Under the pieces are notes generated by a model, which was not told the origin of the DNA, searched no databases, and was given only the letters and a program-made list of their open reading frames with translations. Below, in pieces: positions 7,949 through 16,913 of a DNA stretch of 64,000 nt. Made by a program: the position numbers and the translations under genes. The DNA comes from Rhodospirillales bacterium (lineage in GTDB: Bacteria > Pseudomonadota > Alphaproteobacteria > Reyranellales > Reyranellaceae). The stretch lies in NCBI GenBank assembly GCA_016185145.1, contig JACPOB010000160.1, positions 1 through 64,000 of the forward strand. The letters run 5' to 3'. Numbering within the stretch: the first letter of the stretch is position 1; each line of letters begins with the position of its first letter.

Positions 7949-8971
7949 GCGCATCTCGCGCGTCAATCGCGACGGCCGGGCCTCGCGCTGAAGCTGCTCC
8001 ATGGTGCATTGGCGCGGCAGCTTGTCGGGACGCCAACGTACGAAACGCGTGCCGTGGCGGAAGCGCTGTCCCGTCACATGATCGTACTGCACCTCGACGA
8101 CCAGCTTCGGCTCGAGCGGCTCCCATTGGCCACTGCGTTCGGTCGACCAACGGCTGGGACCTCCCGGCGCGCCACCGGTGAAACCGGGGCCGCCGCGCAA
8201 CTTTTCGAGCCTGCGAGTCAGCGCCGGCCGCTCGGCATCGGATATCGCCGACGTGAAGCCGACATGATCGAGCAGACCCTGATCGTCGTAGAGGCCGAGC
8301 AACAGTGAGCCCACCTGCCTGCCGGCGGTGGCGTAGCGGAAACCGCCGACGACGCAGTCGGCCGTGCGCAGGCGCTTGATCTTGAGCATGGCCCGCTCCC
8401 CCGCGCGATAGGGCTCGTCGAGCCGCTTGGCGACCACGCCGTCGAGCGCGCCGCCGCCGGCGCGCGCCAGCCAGCGTATCGCTTCCGCGCGCCGCGTGGT
8501 CGCGGGCGACAGACGCAGCCGGAGCGCATCGCCGATACGGCCAAACAGCTGCTCCAGCGCCGCACGCCGTTCGATCAACGGCCGCCCGCTGACGTCGGCA
8601 TCGGGCGTGCGCAATACATCGAACGCGATCAGCAATGCCGGCGTCTCGGCGGAAAGCTTCGCGATCCTGCTCGCCGCCGGATGCAGGCGCATCTGCAGCG
8701 CCTCGAACGACAGCACCTTCCCGACAGGGACGACGAGCTCACCGTCGATGGTGAGATGCCGAACCGGCAGCTTGGCGAGGGCGGCAACGATCTCGGGGAA
8801 ATAGCGGGCCAGGCTCTTGCCCGACCGGCCCATCAACTCGACCTCGGCGCCGTCGCGGCTCGCCAGGCAGCGAAAGCCGTCCCATTTCGGCTCGAATTGC
8901 CAACCCTTGTCGCGCGGCAGCTCACCGACCTGCTGCGCTTCCATCGTCGCCCGAGGAACAGCCCTTGCCAT
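7853..8971 (-). CDS. ATP-dependent DNA ligase (LigC/LigD ligase-domain type)
   Basis: 372-residue ligase that would seal DNA nicks using ATP. The adenylation motif EPKWDGFR places the nucleotide-accepting lysine at about residue 29. IDGELVV, LIAFDVLR, DGVVAKRLDEPYRAG and MLKIKRLRTADCVVGGFRY follow as motifs III-V, and an OB-fold tail carries RPKLVVEVQY-like sequence (here PKLVVEVQYDHVTG). Such stand-alone ligases accompany Ku in bacterial end joining or act in base-excision repair, but no Ku or primase gene is visible here. The ATG at 8971 is the first reasonable start, and the ribosome site is weak. The 3' end runs 96 bases into the convergent permease gene, and the last 25 or so residues are low-complexity Arg/His/Gln. 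Confidence 0.87.
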   Translation of the reverse strand: MARAVPRATMEAQQVGELPRDKGWQFEPKWDGFRCLASRDGAEVELMGRSGKSLARYFPEIVAALAKLPVRHLTIDGELVVPVGKVLSFEALQMRLHPAASRIAKLSAETPALLIAFDVLRTPDADVSGRPLIERRAALEQLFGRIGDALRLRLSPATTRRAEAIRWLARAGGGALDGVVAKRLDEPYRAGERAMLKIKRLRTADCVVGGFRYATAGRQVGSLLLGLYDDQGLLDHVGFTSAISDAERPALTRRLEKLRGGPGFTGGAPGGPSRWSTERSGQWEPLEPKLVVEVQYDHVTGQRFRHGTRFVRWRPDKLPRQCTMEQLQREARPSRLTREMRLQELPQRRQHHQRADRHHHAAQRDHIQRTSR

Positions 8972-9057
8972 CACGTGGCAACGACAAAGCTGCATGGCCG
9001 TTGCGGCAACCCGCGTACCTGCGAGGCGTTGGCTCCGAAACGGCCCAGGAGTACGTG

Positions 9058-9267
9058 ATGCGAGGCTCGACCATCGATCAAGTGCGCCACGACATCGACG
9101 CGGCCCATAACGGCGAGACGGTATCCGAGCAGATCGATGCCGCGGAGAAGGCGGCGGGGCTGCAATCCATGCACCCACCGCAGCCGGCGTCGGACCACGG
9201 ATTATGGTTCGCCATCGGCGCCGGCCTCTCCACCGCGGCCATCGCCGTGGCGCTCGCGGTGACCTGA
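9058..9267 (+). CDS. small membrane protein, unknown function
   Basis: 69-residue protein: a polar N-terminal part starting MRGSTIDQVRHDIDAAHNGE, then a single C-terminal hydrophobic helix (LWFAIGAGLSTAAIAVALAV). An AGGA ribosome site lies 7 bases before the ATG at 9058, which supports this start over an upstream in-frame ATG at 8965. It is divergent from the ligase gene. Short proteins with a VRHDID-like N-terminus are frequent in alphaproteobacteria but have no known role. Confidence 0.6.
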   Translation: MRGSTIDQVRHDIDAAHNGETVSEQIDAAEKAAGLQSMHPPQPASDHGLWFAIGAGLSTAAIAVALAVT

Positions 9268-9271
9268 CGCA

Positions 9272-10252
9272 TCAATCCAGCTTCACACCCGACGCCTTGA
9301 CGACGGGAGCCCATAGCTTGCGGTCCTCGGCCAGGAACTTGTCGAAGCCGGCGCGGCCGGGCGGCGGCATGTCGAGGCCGAGATCGTCGGCCCAACGCTT
9401 CTGGATCTCCGGCTGCTTCATGGCCTCGGCGATGGCGGCTTCGAGCCTGGCCAGGATCGGCTCGGGCGTGCCGGCCGGTGCGCCGACGCCGTACCACGAC
9501 GTGGCGACGTAGCCCGGCAACGTCTCGGCGATGGCCGGGATGTCTGGTGCCGCCTTCGACCGCTCGGCGGAGGTCACGCCCAGGCCCTTCAGCTTGCCGC
9601 CGCGCACCTGCGGCAGCATCGACGGCATGTTGGCGAACATCATCTGGACCGTGCCGGCGATCAGGTCGTTGTAGGCGGGGCCGGCTCCCTTGTAGGGCAC
9701 GTGCACGATGTCGACGCCTGCCATGGTCTTGAACAGCTCGCCGCTGAGATGCAGCGACGTGCCCGGGCCCGACGAGGCGAAGGAGTACTTGCCCGGCTCC
9801 TTCTTGCAGAGCGCGATCAGCTCGGCAACGGACTTGACCGGCAGCGACTCCGGCACGCCCAGGAGGTTCGACAGCACGGCGACGCGAGAGATGCCGACGA
9901 TGTCCTTGTCGGCGTCGTAGGGCAGCTTGCTGTAGAGCATCGGGTTCAGCGTATGGCTGGCGACCGTTATCAGCCCGATCGTGTAGCCGTCGGGAGCGGC
10001 GCGCGCGAGCTCGGCGGTGCCGATGTTGCCGCCCGCCCCACCCTTGTTGTCGACCACGAACTGCTGGCCGAAGGTGCGGCCGAGCTGGTCGCAGATCAGG
10101 CGGCTCACCGTGTCGGTGCCGCCGCCCGGCGCGAAGGGCACGATGAAGCGCACCGTCTTTGCCGGCCACTGGGCCTGCGCCTCAGCGGCGAAGCCGCGCG
10201 CCACCATCGGCGCGGCAATCGAAGAAGCAAGCAGACCGCGTCTCAGCATCAT
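9272..10252 (-). CDS. Bug-family (TctC-like) periplasmic solute receptor
   Basis: 326-residue periplasmic binding protein. A leader with hydrophobic core ends at about AEAQAQ. The mature part has the Bug signature: VRFIVPFAPGGGTDTVSRL, the VVDNKGGAGGNIG loop, ASSGPGTSLHLSGELF, HVPYKGAGPAYNDL and GVGAPAGTP. These proteins bind small carboxylates such as tricarboxylates, nicotinate or terephthalate. No TctAB membrane genes are adjacent, which is usual for this expanded family. The start ATG at 10252 has GAGGAAAC immediately upstream. It is divergent from the MFS gene at 10292, which could transport a related acid. The ligand is unknown. Confidence 0.92.
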   Translation of the reverse strand: MMLRRGLLASSIAAPMVARGFAAEAQAQWPAKTVRFIVPFAPGGGTDTVSRLICDQLGRTFGQQFVVDNKGGAGGNIGTAELARAAPDGYTIGLITVASHTLNPMLYSKLPYDADKDIVGISRVAVLSNLLGVPESLPVKSVAELIALCKKEPGKYSFASSGPGTSLHLSGELFKTMAGVDIVHVPYKGAGPAYNDLIAGTVQMMFANMPSMLPQVRGGKLKGLGVTSAERSKAAPDIPAIAETLPGYVATSWYGVGAPAGTPEPILARLEAAIAEAMKQPEIQKRWADDLGLDMPPPGRAGFDKFLAEDRKLWAPVVKASGVKLD

Positions 10253-10291
10253 GTTTCCTCGTTCTCTTCGTTCTTCTAATAATGCCATGAC

Positions 10292-11758
10292 ATGACCGAC
10301 CCGCCGCGTAGCGTCCAGAGCTACATCGACCAAACGCCCGCCTGGCCCGACGGCACCCCCACAGGCTTCATCCCGATGACCGCCATGCAGTGGCGGATCT
10401 GGCTGCTGGCCTCGGCCGGCAAGTTCTTCGAGGGGCTGGTCGTGTTCATGACCGGCGTGGCCTTGCCGCTGATTGTGAAGGATTTCGGACTCTCGCCTGC
10501 CGAAAAGGGCATCGTCAGCGCCGCCCCTCTGGCCGGCATCATGGTCGGCGCCATCACGCTGGGCGGCCTGGCCGACATCTACGGCCGCCGCCGCATGTTC
10601 GTGGTCGAGATGGTGGTGTTCGCCCTGTTCCTGACAGGGCTGACCTGGAGTCCGAGCTACGGCTGGCTGGTCGTGTTCCTGTTCGGCGTCGGCCTGGCGC
10701 TGGGCTGCGACTATCCGACGGCGCATCTGGTGATCTCCGAGAGCATCGCCAGCAAGGATCGCGGCAAGCTGGTGCTGAGCGCCTTCGCCTTCCAGGCGAT
10801 CGGCGCGCTGGTCGGCACCGTCGTGGGTTTCGTCATCCTGTCGGAACTGCCCGAGATCAGGGCTTGGCGCTGGATGTACGCCACGGCCATCGTGCCGGCG
10901 ATCCTGGTGGTGCTGGGCCGGCTCAGGATCAGCGACAGCGGCCACTGGCTGATGAGCCAGGGCCGCAAGGCCGAGGCCGAAGCGGAGGTCGCGCGCCTGC
11001 TCGAGCGCGAGCCGCCCTACCCGAAGGAAGTGCGCCTGATCGACCCGTCGGCCGCCGGTCAGGGCACGGCGGCGCGCGGGCGCCGCGCCGGCGGCTGGCG
11101 CGATCTCTTCGTGCTGCCCGGCCGGCGCGCCACCATCCTCGCCTCGGTGCCATGGTTCCTGCAGGATCTCGGCACCTACGGCATCGGCATCTTCACGCCC
11201 ACCATCCTGGTCAAGGCGATCGGGCATGAGAACATGTCCGACAACAACATCAGCGCCCTGATCGCGCGCGACATCCTGGCCGCCAAGGGTGCGGCCCTGC
11301 TCGATGTGCTGCTGATCGTCGGCATCCTGGCCGCGGTGCTGCTGGCCGACCGGCTCGGCCGCATCCGCCTTCAGATCGCGGGCTTCATCGGCTGCGCGAT
11401 GGGGCTGGGCCTGGCGACCCTGTCCCTGCATACGCCCGAGCCGACGCGCACCGTTCTGCTGTTCGGCGGCTTCATGCTGTTCAACTTCATGACCAACGTC
11501 GGCCCCAACGCGCAGACCTATCTGCTGGCCGGCGAGGTCTTCGCGACGGAGGTCCGAGGCAAGGGTGCGGGCTTCGCCGCCGCCTTCGCCAAGGTCGGTG
11601 CGGTCATGACGGCTTTCCTCTTTCCGGTGCTGTTGGCCGACATCGGCGTCGATCTGCTGCTCATGATCCTGATCGCGAGTTCCCTGCTCGGCGCCTGGGT
11701 GACCTGGCAATTCCGCATCGAGACGACCGGCGTCAGCCTGGAGAAGATCGGGCGGTAG
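10292..11758 (+). CDS. MFS transporter, sugar/aromatic acid type
   Basis: 488-residue 12-helix major facilitator. The classic loop 2-3 motif appears as GGLADIYGRRR, and loop 4 carries GCDYPTAHLVISE, typical of the AAHS and sugar-porter-like branch that imports aromatic or aliphatic carboxylates with protons. A long central loop (about residues 220-270) is charged. It is divergent from a Bug receptor, 39 bases apart. The gene ends just before a 14-bp-stem hairpin (11776-11805). Substrate not determined. Confidence 0.87.
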   Translation: MTDPPRSVQSYIDQTPAWPDGTPTGFIPMTAMQWRIWLLASAGKFFEGLVVFMTGVALPLIVKDFGLSPAEKGIVSAAPLAGIMVGAITLGGLADIYGRRRMFVVEMVVFALFLTGLTWSPSYGWLVVFLFGVGLALGCDYPTAHLVISESIASKDRGKLVLSAFAFQAIGALVGTVVGFVILSELPEIRAWRWMYATAIVPAILVVLGRLRISDSGHWLMSQGRKAEAEAEVARLLEREPPYPKEVRLIDPSAAGQGTAARGRRAGGWRDLFVLPGRRATILASVPWFLQDLGTYGIGIFTPTILVKAIGHENMSDNNISALIARDILAAKGAALLDVLLIVGILAAVLLADRLGRIRLQIAGFIGCAMGLGLATLSLHTPEPTRTVLLFGGFMLFNFMTNVGPNAQTYLLAGEVFATEVRGKGAGFAAAFAKVGAVMTAFLFPVLLADIGVDLLLMILIASSLLGAWVTWQFRIETTGVSLEKIGR

Positions 11759-11775
11759 ACGCCGCCACGCCTCAT

Positions 11776-11805
11776 CGGAGCGCGGACCTCCAGGTCCGCG
11801 CTCCG
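11776..11805. repeat. short hairpin repeat with GGACCT core (terminator-like position)
   Basis: Perfect 14-bp stem (11776-11789 and 11792-11805) with a two-base loop, 17 bases after the MFS stop codon. There is no T-run. A second small palindrome (GCGCCACT/AGTGGCGC) follows at about 11819-11836. The same arm sequence forms the outer arms of the composite repeat at 49706-49865. Confidence 0.7.
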
Positions 11806-11863
11806 GAAGACCATGACCGCGCCACTGGAGTGGCGCGCCTCCAGCCCGTAGCCTGTGGCCTCA

Positions 11864-13075
11864 ATGAACGGGCCGATCGGGGAACTGCTCAAGACACCGG
11901 ACTTCCTACGGCTGTGGCTGGTGGGTGCGTTCGCCAACGCCATGCGCTGGCTGGAGCTTCTGGCCTCCGGCCTGTTCGCCTACGAGGCGACGGGCTCGGC
12001 GCTGGCGGTGACCGCCGTCGTGGCGGCGCGCCAGCTGCCGCAGCTCCTGTTCGGTGCGTTCGCAGGCGCTGTCTCCGAAGCGATGAACCGCAAGACCATC
12101 GTCATGTTGGCGCTCGTCGTCCCGGCGTTCGTCTCGACCGTGCTGGCCACGCTCGCCACCACCGGAGAACTCGCGCTGTGGCATGTGGCGCTGGGCAACC
12201 TGGTGTCGGGCACGATGTGGGCGACCGAGATGTCGACGCGGCGGCGCATGGTGGGCGAGGTCGCCGGGCCGCATCGCATCGTGCCGGCGATCGCGCTCGA
12301 TTCGGCGACCAACGCCGCCACCCGCATGGTCGGCCCATTGCTGGGCGGCATCGTCTTCGGCTGGCTCGGCATGAAGGGCGCCTACACCCTCACCGCCCTG
12401 GTCCAGTTCGCCGGCGCCTTCGCCCTCGCCGGCCTCGTCCATCCGCAGGTCGCGCGCCGTCTCGACCTCGCGCGCATCCCGGCCGAGATCGCCGAGGGCC
12501 TGGCCTACGCCTGGACCACCAAGCCCACCATCCTTTTGGTGTGGGGCATCACGGTCGTCACCAACGCCTTCGCCTTCGCCTATTCCGGCCTCGTGGCGCC
12601 CCTCGGCATCAGCGCCTTCCACGTCTCGCCCGCCCTGGTCGGGTTGCTGGCGGCGGCCGAGCCGATCGGCGCGCTGGTCGGTGGCGCGCTGATCGCCGCC
12701 GGCGTCGTGCGCATGGACCGGCGCCTCACCTTCGCCGGCGGCTCGGCGTTGTTCATGGTGGCGTTGATCGTGATGGCGCTGTCGCCGTCCTATTGGCTGG
12801 CCTTCGCCGTGCTGGTGCTGGGCGGCTTCGGCACTGCGGGCTTCGGCAACATGCAGACCACCCTGATGCTGACCGAAGCGCCGCCGGATATGCGCTCGCG
12901 GCTGATGGGCATCGTCACGGTCGGCATCGGCACCGGGCCGCTCGGCGTACTGGCGGCGGGCGTGATCGCCACCGAGTTCGGACCACGCACGGCCGTGCTG
13001 ATCATGGCCGTGACCGGACTGCTGCTCACCGCGGCGCTGACGATATGGCTGCGGCGGCGCGCGTCCGGCTCCTAG
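11864..13075 (+). CDS. MFS transporter, EntS/MFS_3-like exporter
   Basis: 403-residue major facilitator with 12 predicted helices. LLKTPDFLRLWLVGAFAN at the start, MNRKTIVMLALV in place of the loop 2-3 motif, and the GFGTAGFGNMQTTLM helix match the MFS_3 group (enterobactin exporter-like proteins), which mostly export small molecules. The ATG at 11864 is preferred over an in-frame GTG at 11855; no strong ribosome site is visible for either. It stands alone, so the substrate is unknown. A member of the dispersed repeat D begins 6 bases after the stop. Confidence 0.83.
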   Translation: MNGPIGELLKTPDFLRLWLVGAFANAMRWLELLASGLFAYEATGSALAVTAVVAARQLPQLLFGAFAGAVSEAMNRKTIVMLALVVPAFVSTVLATLATTGELALWHVALGNLVSGTMWATEMSTRRRMVGEVAGPHRIVPAIALDSATNAATRMVGPLLGGIVFGWLGMKGAYTLTALVQFAGAFALAGLVHPQVARRLDLARIPAEIAEGLAYAWTTKPTILLVWGITVVTNAFAFAYSGLVAPLGISAFHVSPALVGLLAAAEPIGALVGGALIAAGVVRMDRRLTFAGGSALFMVALIVMALSPSYWLAFAVLVLGGFGTAGFGNMQTTLMLTEAPPDMRSRLMGIVTVGIGTGPLGVLAAGVIATEFGPRTAVLIMAVTGLLLTAALTIWLRRRASGS

Positions 13076-13728
13076 TGGCTCGTCACAGGGGCTTCGACAT
13101 CAAGGTGCCGCGCGCCGCCCTCCGGCTTTACGGCAGGGATGCATGCACTGCAGTCCTCCCGCCGGACGGCGCTCGTTGGGCTGGCGGTTTGCCTCGGGAG
13201 CCGGCGATCAGGCCGATGGCGCGCGACGCGGCATGGCGGCGACGCCGGCCGGGCGCGCCCAAGGTGTCGGATAAACAATGCAAAGAACGGACGTCGCCGT
13301 GAGGCGGCGGCGAGACCCAAAATAACTGAAGTGCTTTATCCTGTCAACAACTGTGGTGCAGGGGAGCGGTCAGACTTACGGTCGGATGAACGATGCATAG
13401 AGCGAGAGACGCTTGCACAAGCCCTGCCTGCCGGCGAGACCGGGTTCATTTATTGCGACTTTTGATGCTCCAGGAGGGGCCATATCTGGGGCCCGCCACC
13501 GCAATCATACCACGACTTGCGTCGCTCGACCGACGTGCAGGCAGTGCTGTCATCGGTCCCTTCTTGGTGCATGCACTGCAGTCAGTAATGGTCAGGTTTT
13601 CCGCCGTTCCCGCCCAATCCATTTCGTAGTCGAGGGAGGCCGAGCCCTATCGGTTGGGCTGCCGCAGGATTCAGCCGAACGCCCCTTTTCGACGGACCGG
13701 CAGATGCCCATTCGTTGCGGCGAACGCT
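13076..13728. other. gene-poor stretch of about 650 bases
   Basis: No convincing coding frame: the open frames here lack ribosome sites, signal or domain features. It holds repeat D copy 1 (13081-13156), a partial D copy at 13567-13583 (the same GCATGCACTGCAGTC end), and a locally AT-richer patch near 13319-13350. It may be decayed sequence or carry an unrecognised RNA. Confidence 0.5.
13081..13156. repeat. dispersed repeat D, copy 1
   Basis: About 76 bases that match 62090-62165 in the same orientation: shared CGTCACAGG, GACATCAAGGTG, GCGCGCCGC and the end GGGATGCATGCACTGCAGTC, with scattered differences between. Both copies lie within 6 bases of a stop codon. The two middle blocks could pair weakly. 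It is not related to the palindrome families. Confidence 0.7.
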
Positions 13729-14091
13729 TCATGCGACGGTCGCATCCGCCTTTTGCACGACACAGAACAAGGCGCCGCTTGGATCCTCGAGCACGACGTA
13801 ATCCGCTCCAGCAGGATACCTCCAGGGATGCCGCCGTGCCCCCAAGGCGACGAGACGCTCGACCTCCGCCTGCTGATCCTCCGTATAAAGGTCGAGATGA
13901 ACCCAGCTGCGACTTCGCGGATGCCTCTCACGCCCCTGGAACGAAAGGTTCGGGCCTCTGCCAGTTGGATCACGCAGCACCACCCAGCGGTCCTTCGCAG
14001 GCTCACGCGGCACGTAATGAAGCGCCGCTCGCCAGAACGCCACTGTGCGATCGAAGTCGTGGCAATGGATGACGATGGAGCCGATCCGCAT
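13729..14091 (-). CDS. VOC-family (glyoxalase/dioxygenase fold) protein
   Basis: 120-residue protein with the paired beta-alpha-beta-beta-beta units of the vicinal oxygen chelate fold: MRIGSIVIHCHDFDRTVAFW at the start, then LRDPTGRGPNLSFQ, WVHLDLYTED and YVVLEDPSGALFCVV. This is the short VOC type that resembles glyoxalase I or bleomycin-binding proteins. Candidate metal ligands are His9 (VIHCHD), the His of WVHLDL and a late acidic residue; they are not proven. GGAG lies 7 bases upstream of the ATG. The gene is monocistronic in appearance and its substrate is unknown. Confidence 0.83.
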   Translation of the reverse strand: MRIGSIVIHCHDFDRTVAFWRAALHYVPREPAKDRWVVLRDPTGRGPNLSFQGRERHPRSRSWVHLDLYTEDQQAEVERLVALGARRHPWRYPAGADYVVLEDPSGALFCVVQKADATVA

Positions 14092-14186
14092 TCAGAATCT
14101 CCAGGAATGAGCCGGCCGGCGACGTTAGCGCCAACGTGATGCGGTCTTTCCCGTCCGCCATTGGCCCATCTCTATTGGGTCTAACC

Positions 14187-14600
14187 CTAATTCAGATCGT
14201 CGTGATATCGGACCGATTGCATGAAGTGCAGGATCAAGGCGTCGCCTGCGAGTTCCGGCGGGAAGATGGCGACCATCCGATAGGTCCGCCGGCCGACGAC
14301 GTGAGAGCTCATCTGCACGATGCGCTCGCTGTCCCAGGTCCAACCGTCGGCTGTCGGCATCGTCTGCGTCGCCCCGTTGCGGTCGACCACCTCGAAGCGC
14401 AGCACCAGCTGCGGCGTCTCGTGCACGTAAGCGAAGGTGACGGTGCCGTCGGGCGCGACCTCGGCCGGCGGCAGGTCGAACGGCACGGGCATCTCGAGCT
14501 GGAAACGGCCCTCGGCGTCCGCGACCGTGAGCCACGCCTGTGCCCGAGCTGCGTCAGCGCCCGAAATCAATCCAAGCAGCACGAATACGAGTGAACGCAT
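14187..14600 (-). CDS. secreted protein, unknown function
   Basis: 137-residue protein with a clear signal peptide (MRSLVFVLLGLISGADAARAQA). The mature part is a beta-rich domain that begins WLTVADAEGRFQLEMPVPF, a pattern seen in small alphaproteobacterial periplasmic proteins that describe themselves only as hypothetical. No catalytic motif is seen. It lies downstream of the peptidoglycan-binding gene on the same strand, 72 bases away, so the two may be co-transcribed. Function unknown. Confidence 0.65.
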   Translation of the reverse strand: MRSLVFVLLGLISGADAARAQAWLTVADAEGRFQLEMPVPFDLPPAEVAPDGTVTFAYVHETPQLVLRFEVVDRNGATQTMPTADGWTWDSERIVQMSSHVVGRRTYRMVAIFPPELAGDALILHFMQSVRYHDDLN

Positions 14601-14672
14601 CTCCCCGCCCCGCTGGTCGGACGAGGGTAGGGAGCCGTCCGTCGCCGCACTGTGACCTTGCGGTGATCTGGC

Positions 14673-15413
14673 CTACTGGCTGGCCTGGATTTCCGAGCGC
14701 AACCGGAGCAGCGTTTCCTGGGTCGCTTCCGGCGGCTTGGCGAGGCTGCGCGCCTGGGCGTAGCGGCGCAATGCGGCCTGGGTCTGCGGCCCGACGATTC
14801 CATCGATCGGCCCGACGGCGAAACCGACGGCACCGAGCTTGCCCTGCAGTTCCTTGATCTCGTCCTTCGACAGGGGCTGCGACGGCGCGACGGCGGCCGC
14901 CGGAGCCGGCGTCGGCTCAGCGGGCGCCGCAGGCGTCGGTGCAGGTGCGGGTGCAGGTTTCGCCTCGGCCACTTCCGGTCGTGCCGGCGGCGGAGGTTCG
15001 ATGGGCGGCGCCGTCTGGGTCACCTCCGGCTTCAAGTCGGCGACCGGCTTGGCCGTGACGTTCTGCGACGGCTCGAAATAGAGGAACCAGGCGATCGCGT
15101 AGCCGACGACGGCGACCGGCACGATCGACAGGGCGCGCCGCAACGCCGAGCCGCCGACCAGGGCGCTCAACAGTGAGGGGCGCGGGCTGTCCCACGCGTC
15201 GACATCGCCGTGAACGTCGTCGCGCGAAAAGGCGTCGTTGCGAAGCGGCGGCGCGAAGTCGGGCGCAAGCTGCTGACGGTGCTCGAACATGCGAGAGAGG
15301 GCATCGGCGAACTCGTTGCGCTCGGCAGGTCGCGGCCCGCCCGGCGCAGGTCCCGACACATGCGGCCCCGCCGGACGACCAAACGGCGGCGGAGGCGGAG
15401 AATGGGATTGCAT
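14673..15413 (-). CDS. membrane-anchored peptidoglycan-binding domain protein
   Basis: 246-residue envelope protein with four parts: a proline-rich cytoplasmic N-terminus (MQSHSPPPPPFGRP), one transmembrane helix at about residues 93-112 (ALSIVPVAVVGYAIAWFLYF), a long Pro/Ala/Glu linker (about 115-180), and a C-terminal peptidoglycan-binding type 1 domain (KDEIKELQGKLGAVGFAVGPIDGIVGPQT). The domain would sit in the periplasm and hold cell wall glycan, and the linker would span the gap. No hydrolase domain is attached, so a structural or anchoring role is likelier than cleavage. No strong ribosome site is seen before the ATG at 15413. Confidence 0.75.
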   Translation of the reverse strand: MQSHSPPPPPFGRPAGPHVSGPAPGGPRPAERNEFADALSRMFEHRQQLAPDFAPPLRNDAFSRDDVHGDVDAWDSPRPSLLSALVGGSALRRALSIVPVAVVGYAIAWFLYFEPSQNVTAKPVADLKPEVTQTAPPIEPPPPARPEVAEAKPAPAPAPTPAAPAEPTPAPAAAVAPSQPLSKDEIKELQGKLGAVGFAVGPIDGIVGPQTQAALRRYAQARSLAKPPEATQETLLRLRSEIQASQ

Positions 15414-15604
15414 TCCGGCGATCCGATGCTGACGCGTTGTCGGGCGAAACCCTCTCTAACGCCTTTGCCATTCGGCGGGCTGTGACCAGACTGCGACCAG
15501 GGAACTACGGAAAAGGAATGCTCGAGACCGACGAAGGTTGAACGAAACCTGCGCAACGCGGGCGCGGTGCGCCTTGTTGAATCGGCAAACGGCGGAGGTT
15601 TGCC

Positions 15605-15916
15605 ATGAAACGCGCAGTCCTGTTCGCTCTCGCTTTCTTCACCGCCTTGCCGCTCACTCTTTGTGTACCCGTCCTGAACGCTCAGGGCCCGAATCAGGCG
15701 ATTGACGCCTCGAAGATGCCGGAGTCCGGCCCGGCCATGGTCGGCGGCACGGGTTCCACCATCGGCCCGAATTCCAAGAACCAGGCCGTCATGCCGATGC
15801 CGGGTCTACGGCAGGATGAGCTGAGCGAACTGCCGCGCGACGCGACGCTGCCGGCGCCGGAGGTGCGTCCAATACCCGGCCCGCCACGGGCAACTCGCAC
15901 GCCGAGTCCCCGCTAG
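15605..15916 (+). CDS. small secreted proline-rich protein
   Basis: 103 residues: signal peptide (MKRAVLFALAFFTALPLTL) followed by a short disordered-looking chain rich in Gly, Pro and Ser, ending in PGPPRATRTPSPR. GGAGG lies about 5 bases upstream of the ATG. No known domain. It precedes a PRC-barrel protein gene by 40 bases on the same strand, so the two may form one transcript of stress- or envelope-related proteins. Confidence 0.6.
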   Translation: MKRAVLFALAFFTALPLTLCVPVLNAQGPNQAIDASKMPESGPAMVGGTGSTIGPNSKNQAVMPMPGLRQDELSELPRDATLPAPEVRPIPGPPRATRTPSPR

Positions 15917-15956
15917 GCCGGCACCGAGCCAGCTCTTCTTCAAGGGAGTGGCAGCG

Positions 15957-16736
15957 ATGCTCAAGCACATTGTACTCGCAGCGTTCCTGACCTGCGGCGC
16001 GGTGGTTGCGCATGCGCAGCCGCAACAGGCGACGAGTCCGCCGCCATCGACGGCGGCCGATACGACGATGGGCCCCTCGGCCACTGCCGATACCCGCAAG
16101 CTGATCGGTCGCAACATCAAGAACGCCGAGGGCGAGACGATCGGCGAGATCAAGTCGATCTACCTAAGCAGGGACGGCAGGGTCGACAGCGTCATGGTCG
16201 GCGTCGGCGGACTCCTGGGCATCGGCGATCGCGAAGTCCGCATCGCCTGGTCCGATCTCCGGATCACCGACAACGGCGAGAAGGTCGCGGTCAGCATGAC
16301 CAAGGACGAGCTCAAGGCCAAGCCCGAGTACAGATACCGGAACGAGGCATGGCGCGGCCAGATCTTCACCGACAACGGGCCGTGGGCGGCCCTTCCCGGC
16401 GAGACCACCACCTCGACCGGCGACTTCAACGCGGCAGGCGAGATGTCGGGCAACGCCCTGATCGGCGCCACGGTGCGCAACGACAGACGCGAGGCCGTGG
16501 GCAAGATCGAGGACGTCTATCTCGACGCCAACGGAGCCATCAAGACGGTCGTGGTCTCGGTCGGCGGCTTCCTCGGCGTCGGCTCCAAGAACGTCGCGGT
16601 CAGGTGGAGCGACCTGAAACTCTCGCGCGGCGACAAGTCCGTCGTGGTCACCACGAGTTGGACCAAGGATTCGCTAAAGGCCATGCCGGACTACAAATAC
16701 GAACGGCGCCAACCCGCCACCCGCTCAGGTGGTTGA
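15957..16736 (+). CDS. exported protein with two PRC-barrel domains
   Basis: 259-residue protein. A signal peptide (MLKHIVLAAFLTCGAVVAHA) is followed by two repeats of the PRC-barrel: KLIGRNIKNAEGETIGEIKSIYL ... VGVGGLLGIGDREVRI at about residues 45-110, and ALIGATVRNDRREAVGKIEDVYL ... VSVGGFLGVGSKNVAV at about 165-230. PRC-barrels bind RNA, protein or wall polymers; in exported alphaproteobacterial proteins the role is mostly unknown. AGGGAG precedes the ATG at 15957 by 8 bases, which decides the start over an in-frame GTG at 15948. Confidence 0.83.
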   Translation: MLKHIVLAAFLTCGAVVAHAQPQQATSPPPSTAADTTMGPSATADTRKLIGRNIKNAEGETIGEIKSIYLSRDGRVDSVMVGVGGLLGIGDREVRIAWSDLRITDNGEKVAVSMTKDELKAKPEYRYRNEAWRGQIFTDNGPWAALPGETTTSTGDFNAAGEMSGNALIGATVRNDRREAVGKIEDVYLDANGAIKTVVVSVGGFLGVGSKNVAVRWSDLKLSRGDKSVVVTTSWTKDSLKAMPDYKYERRQPATRSGG

Positions 16737-16746
16737 TGATGCCATT

Positions 16747-16902
16747 CCTCCCCATCGCGGATTCCGCGATGGGGAGGTGTCCGCTGGAGCGCCTGTGAAG
16801 GCGCGCAAGCGGGCGGAGGGGTCAGGGGCGACACCCAAGTCGCGGCCTATGACCCCTCCGCCCTCGTATGACGAGGGCACCTCCCCAGCGAAGCTGGGGA
16901 GG
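16747..16902. repeat. composite palindromic repeat, CTCCCC family
   Basis: Three inverted repeats in a row: a stem CCTCCCCATCGCG/CGCGATGGGGAGG (16747-16777), GCGGAGGGGTCA against TGACCCCTCCGC (about 16813-16861), and CCTCCCCAGC/GCTGGGGAGG (16880-16902). The first and last use the same CCTCCCC ends. It fills the convergent gap between the PRC-barrel and PEP-mutase-family genes. Confidence 0.65.
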
Positions 16903-16913
16903 AAAGTTTCGCG

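Noticed and set aside
9272-11710. An 812-codon minus-strand frame extending the Bug receptor across the MFS gene
   Set aside because: The upstream part is His/Gln/Ala-rich shadow of the MFS transporter. The receptor has its own ribosome site and signal peptide at 10252.
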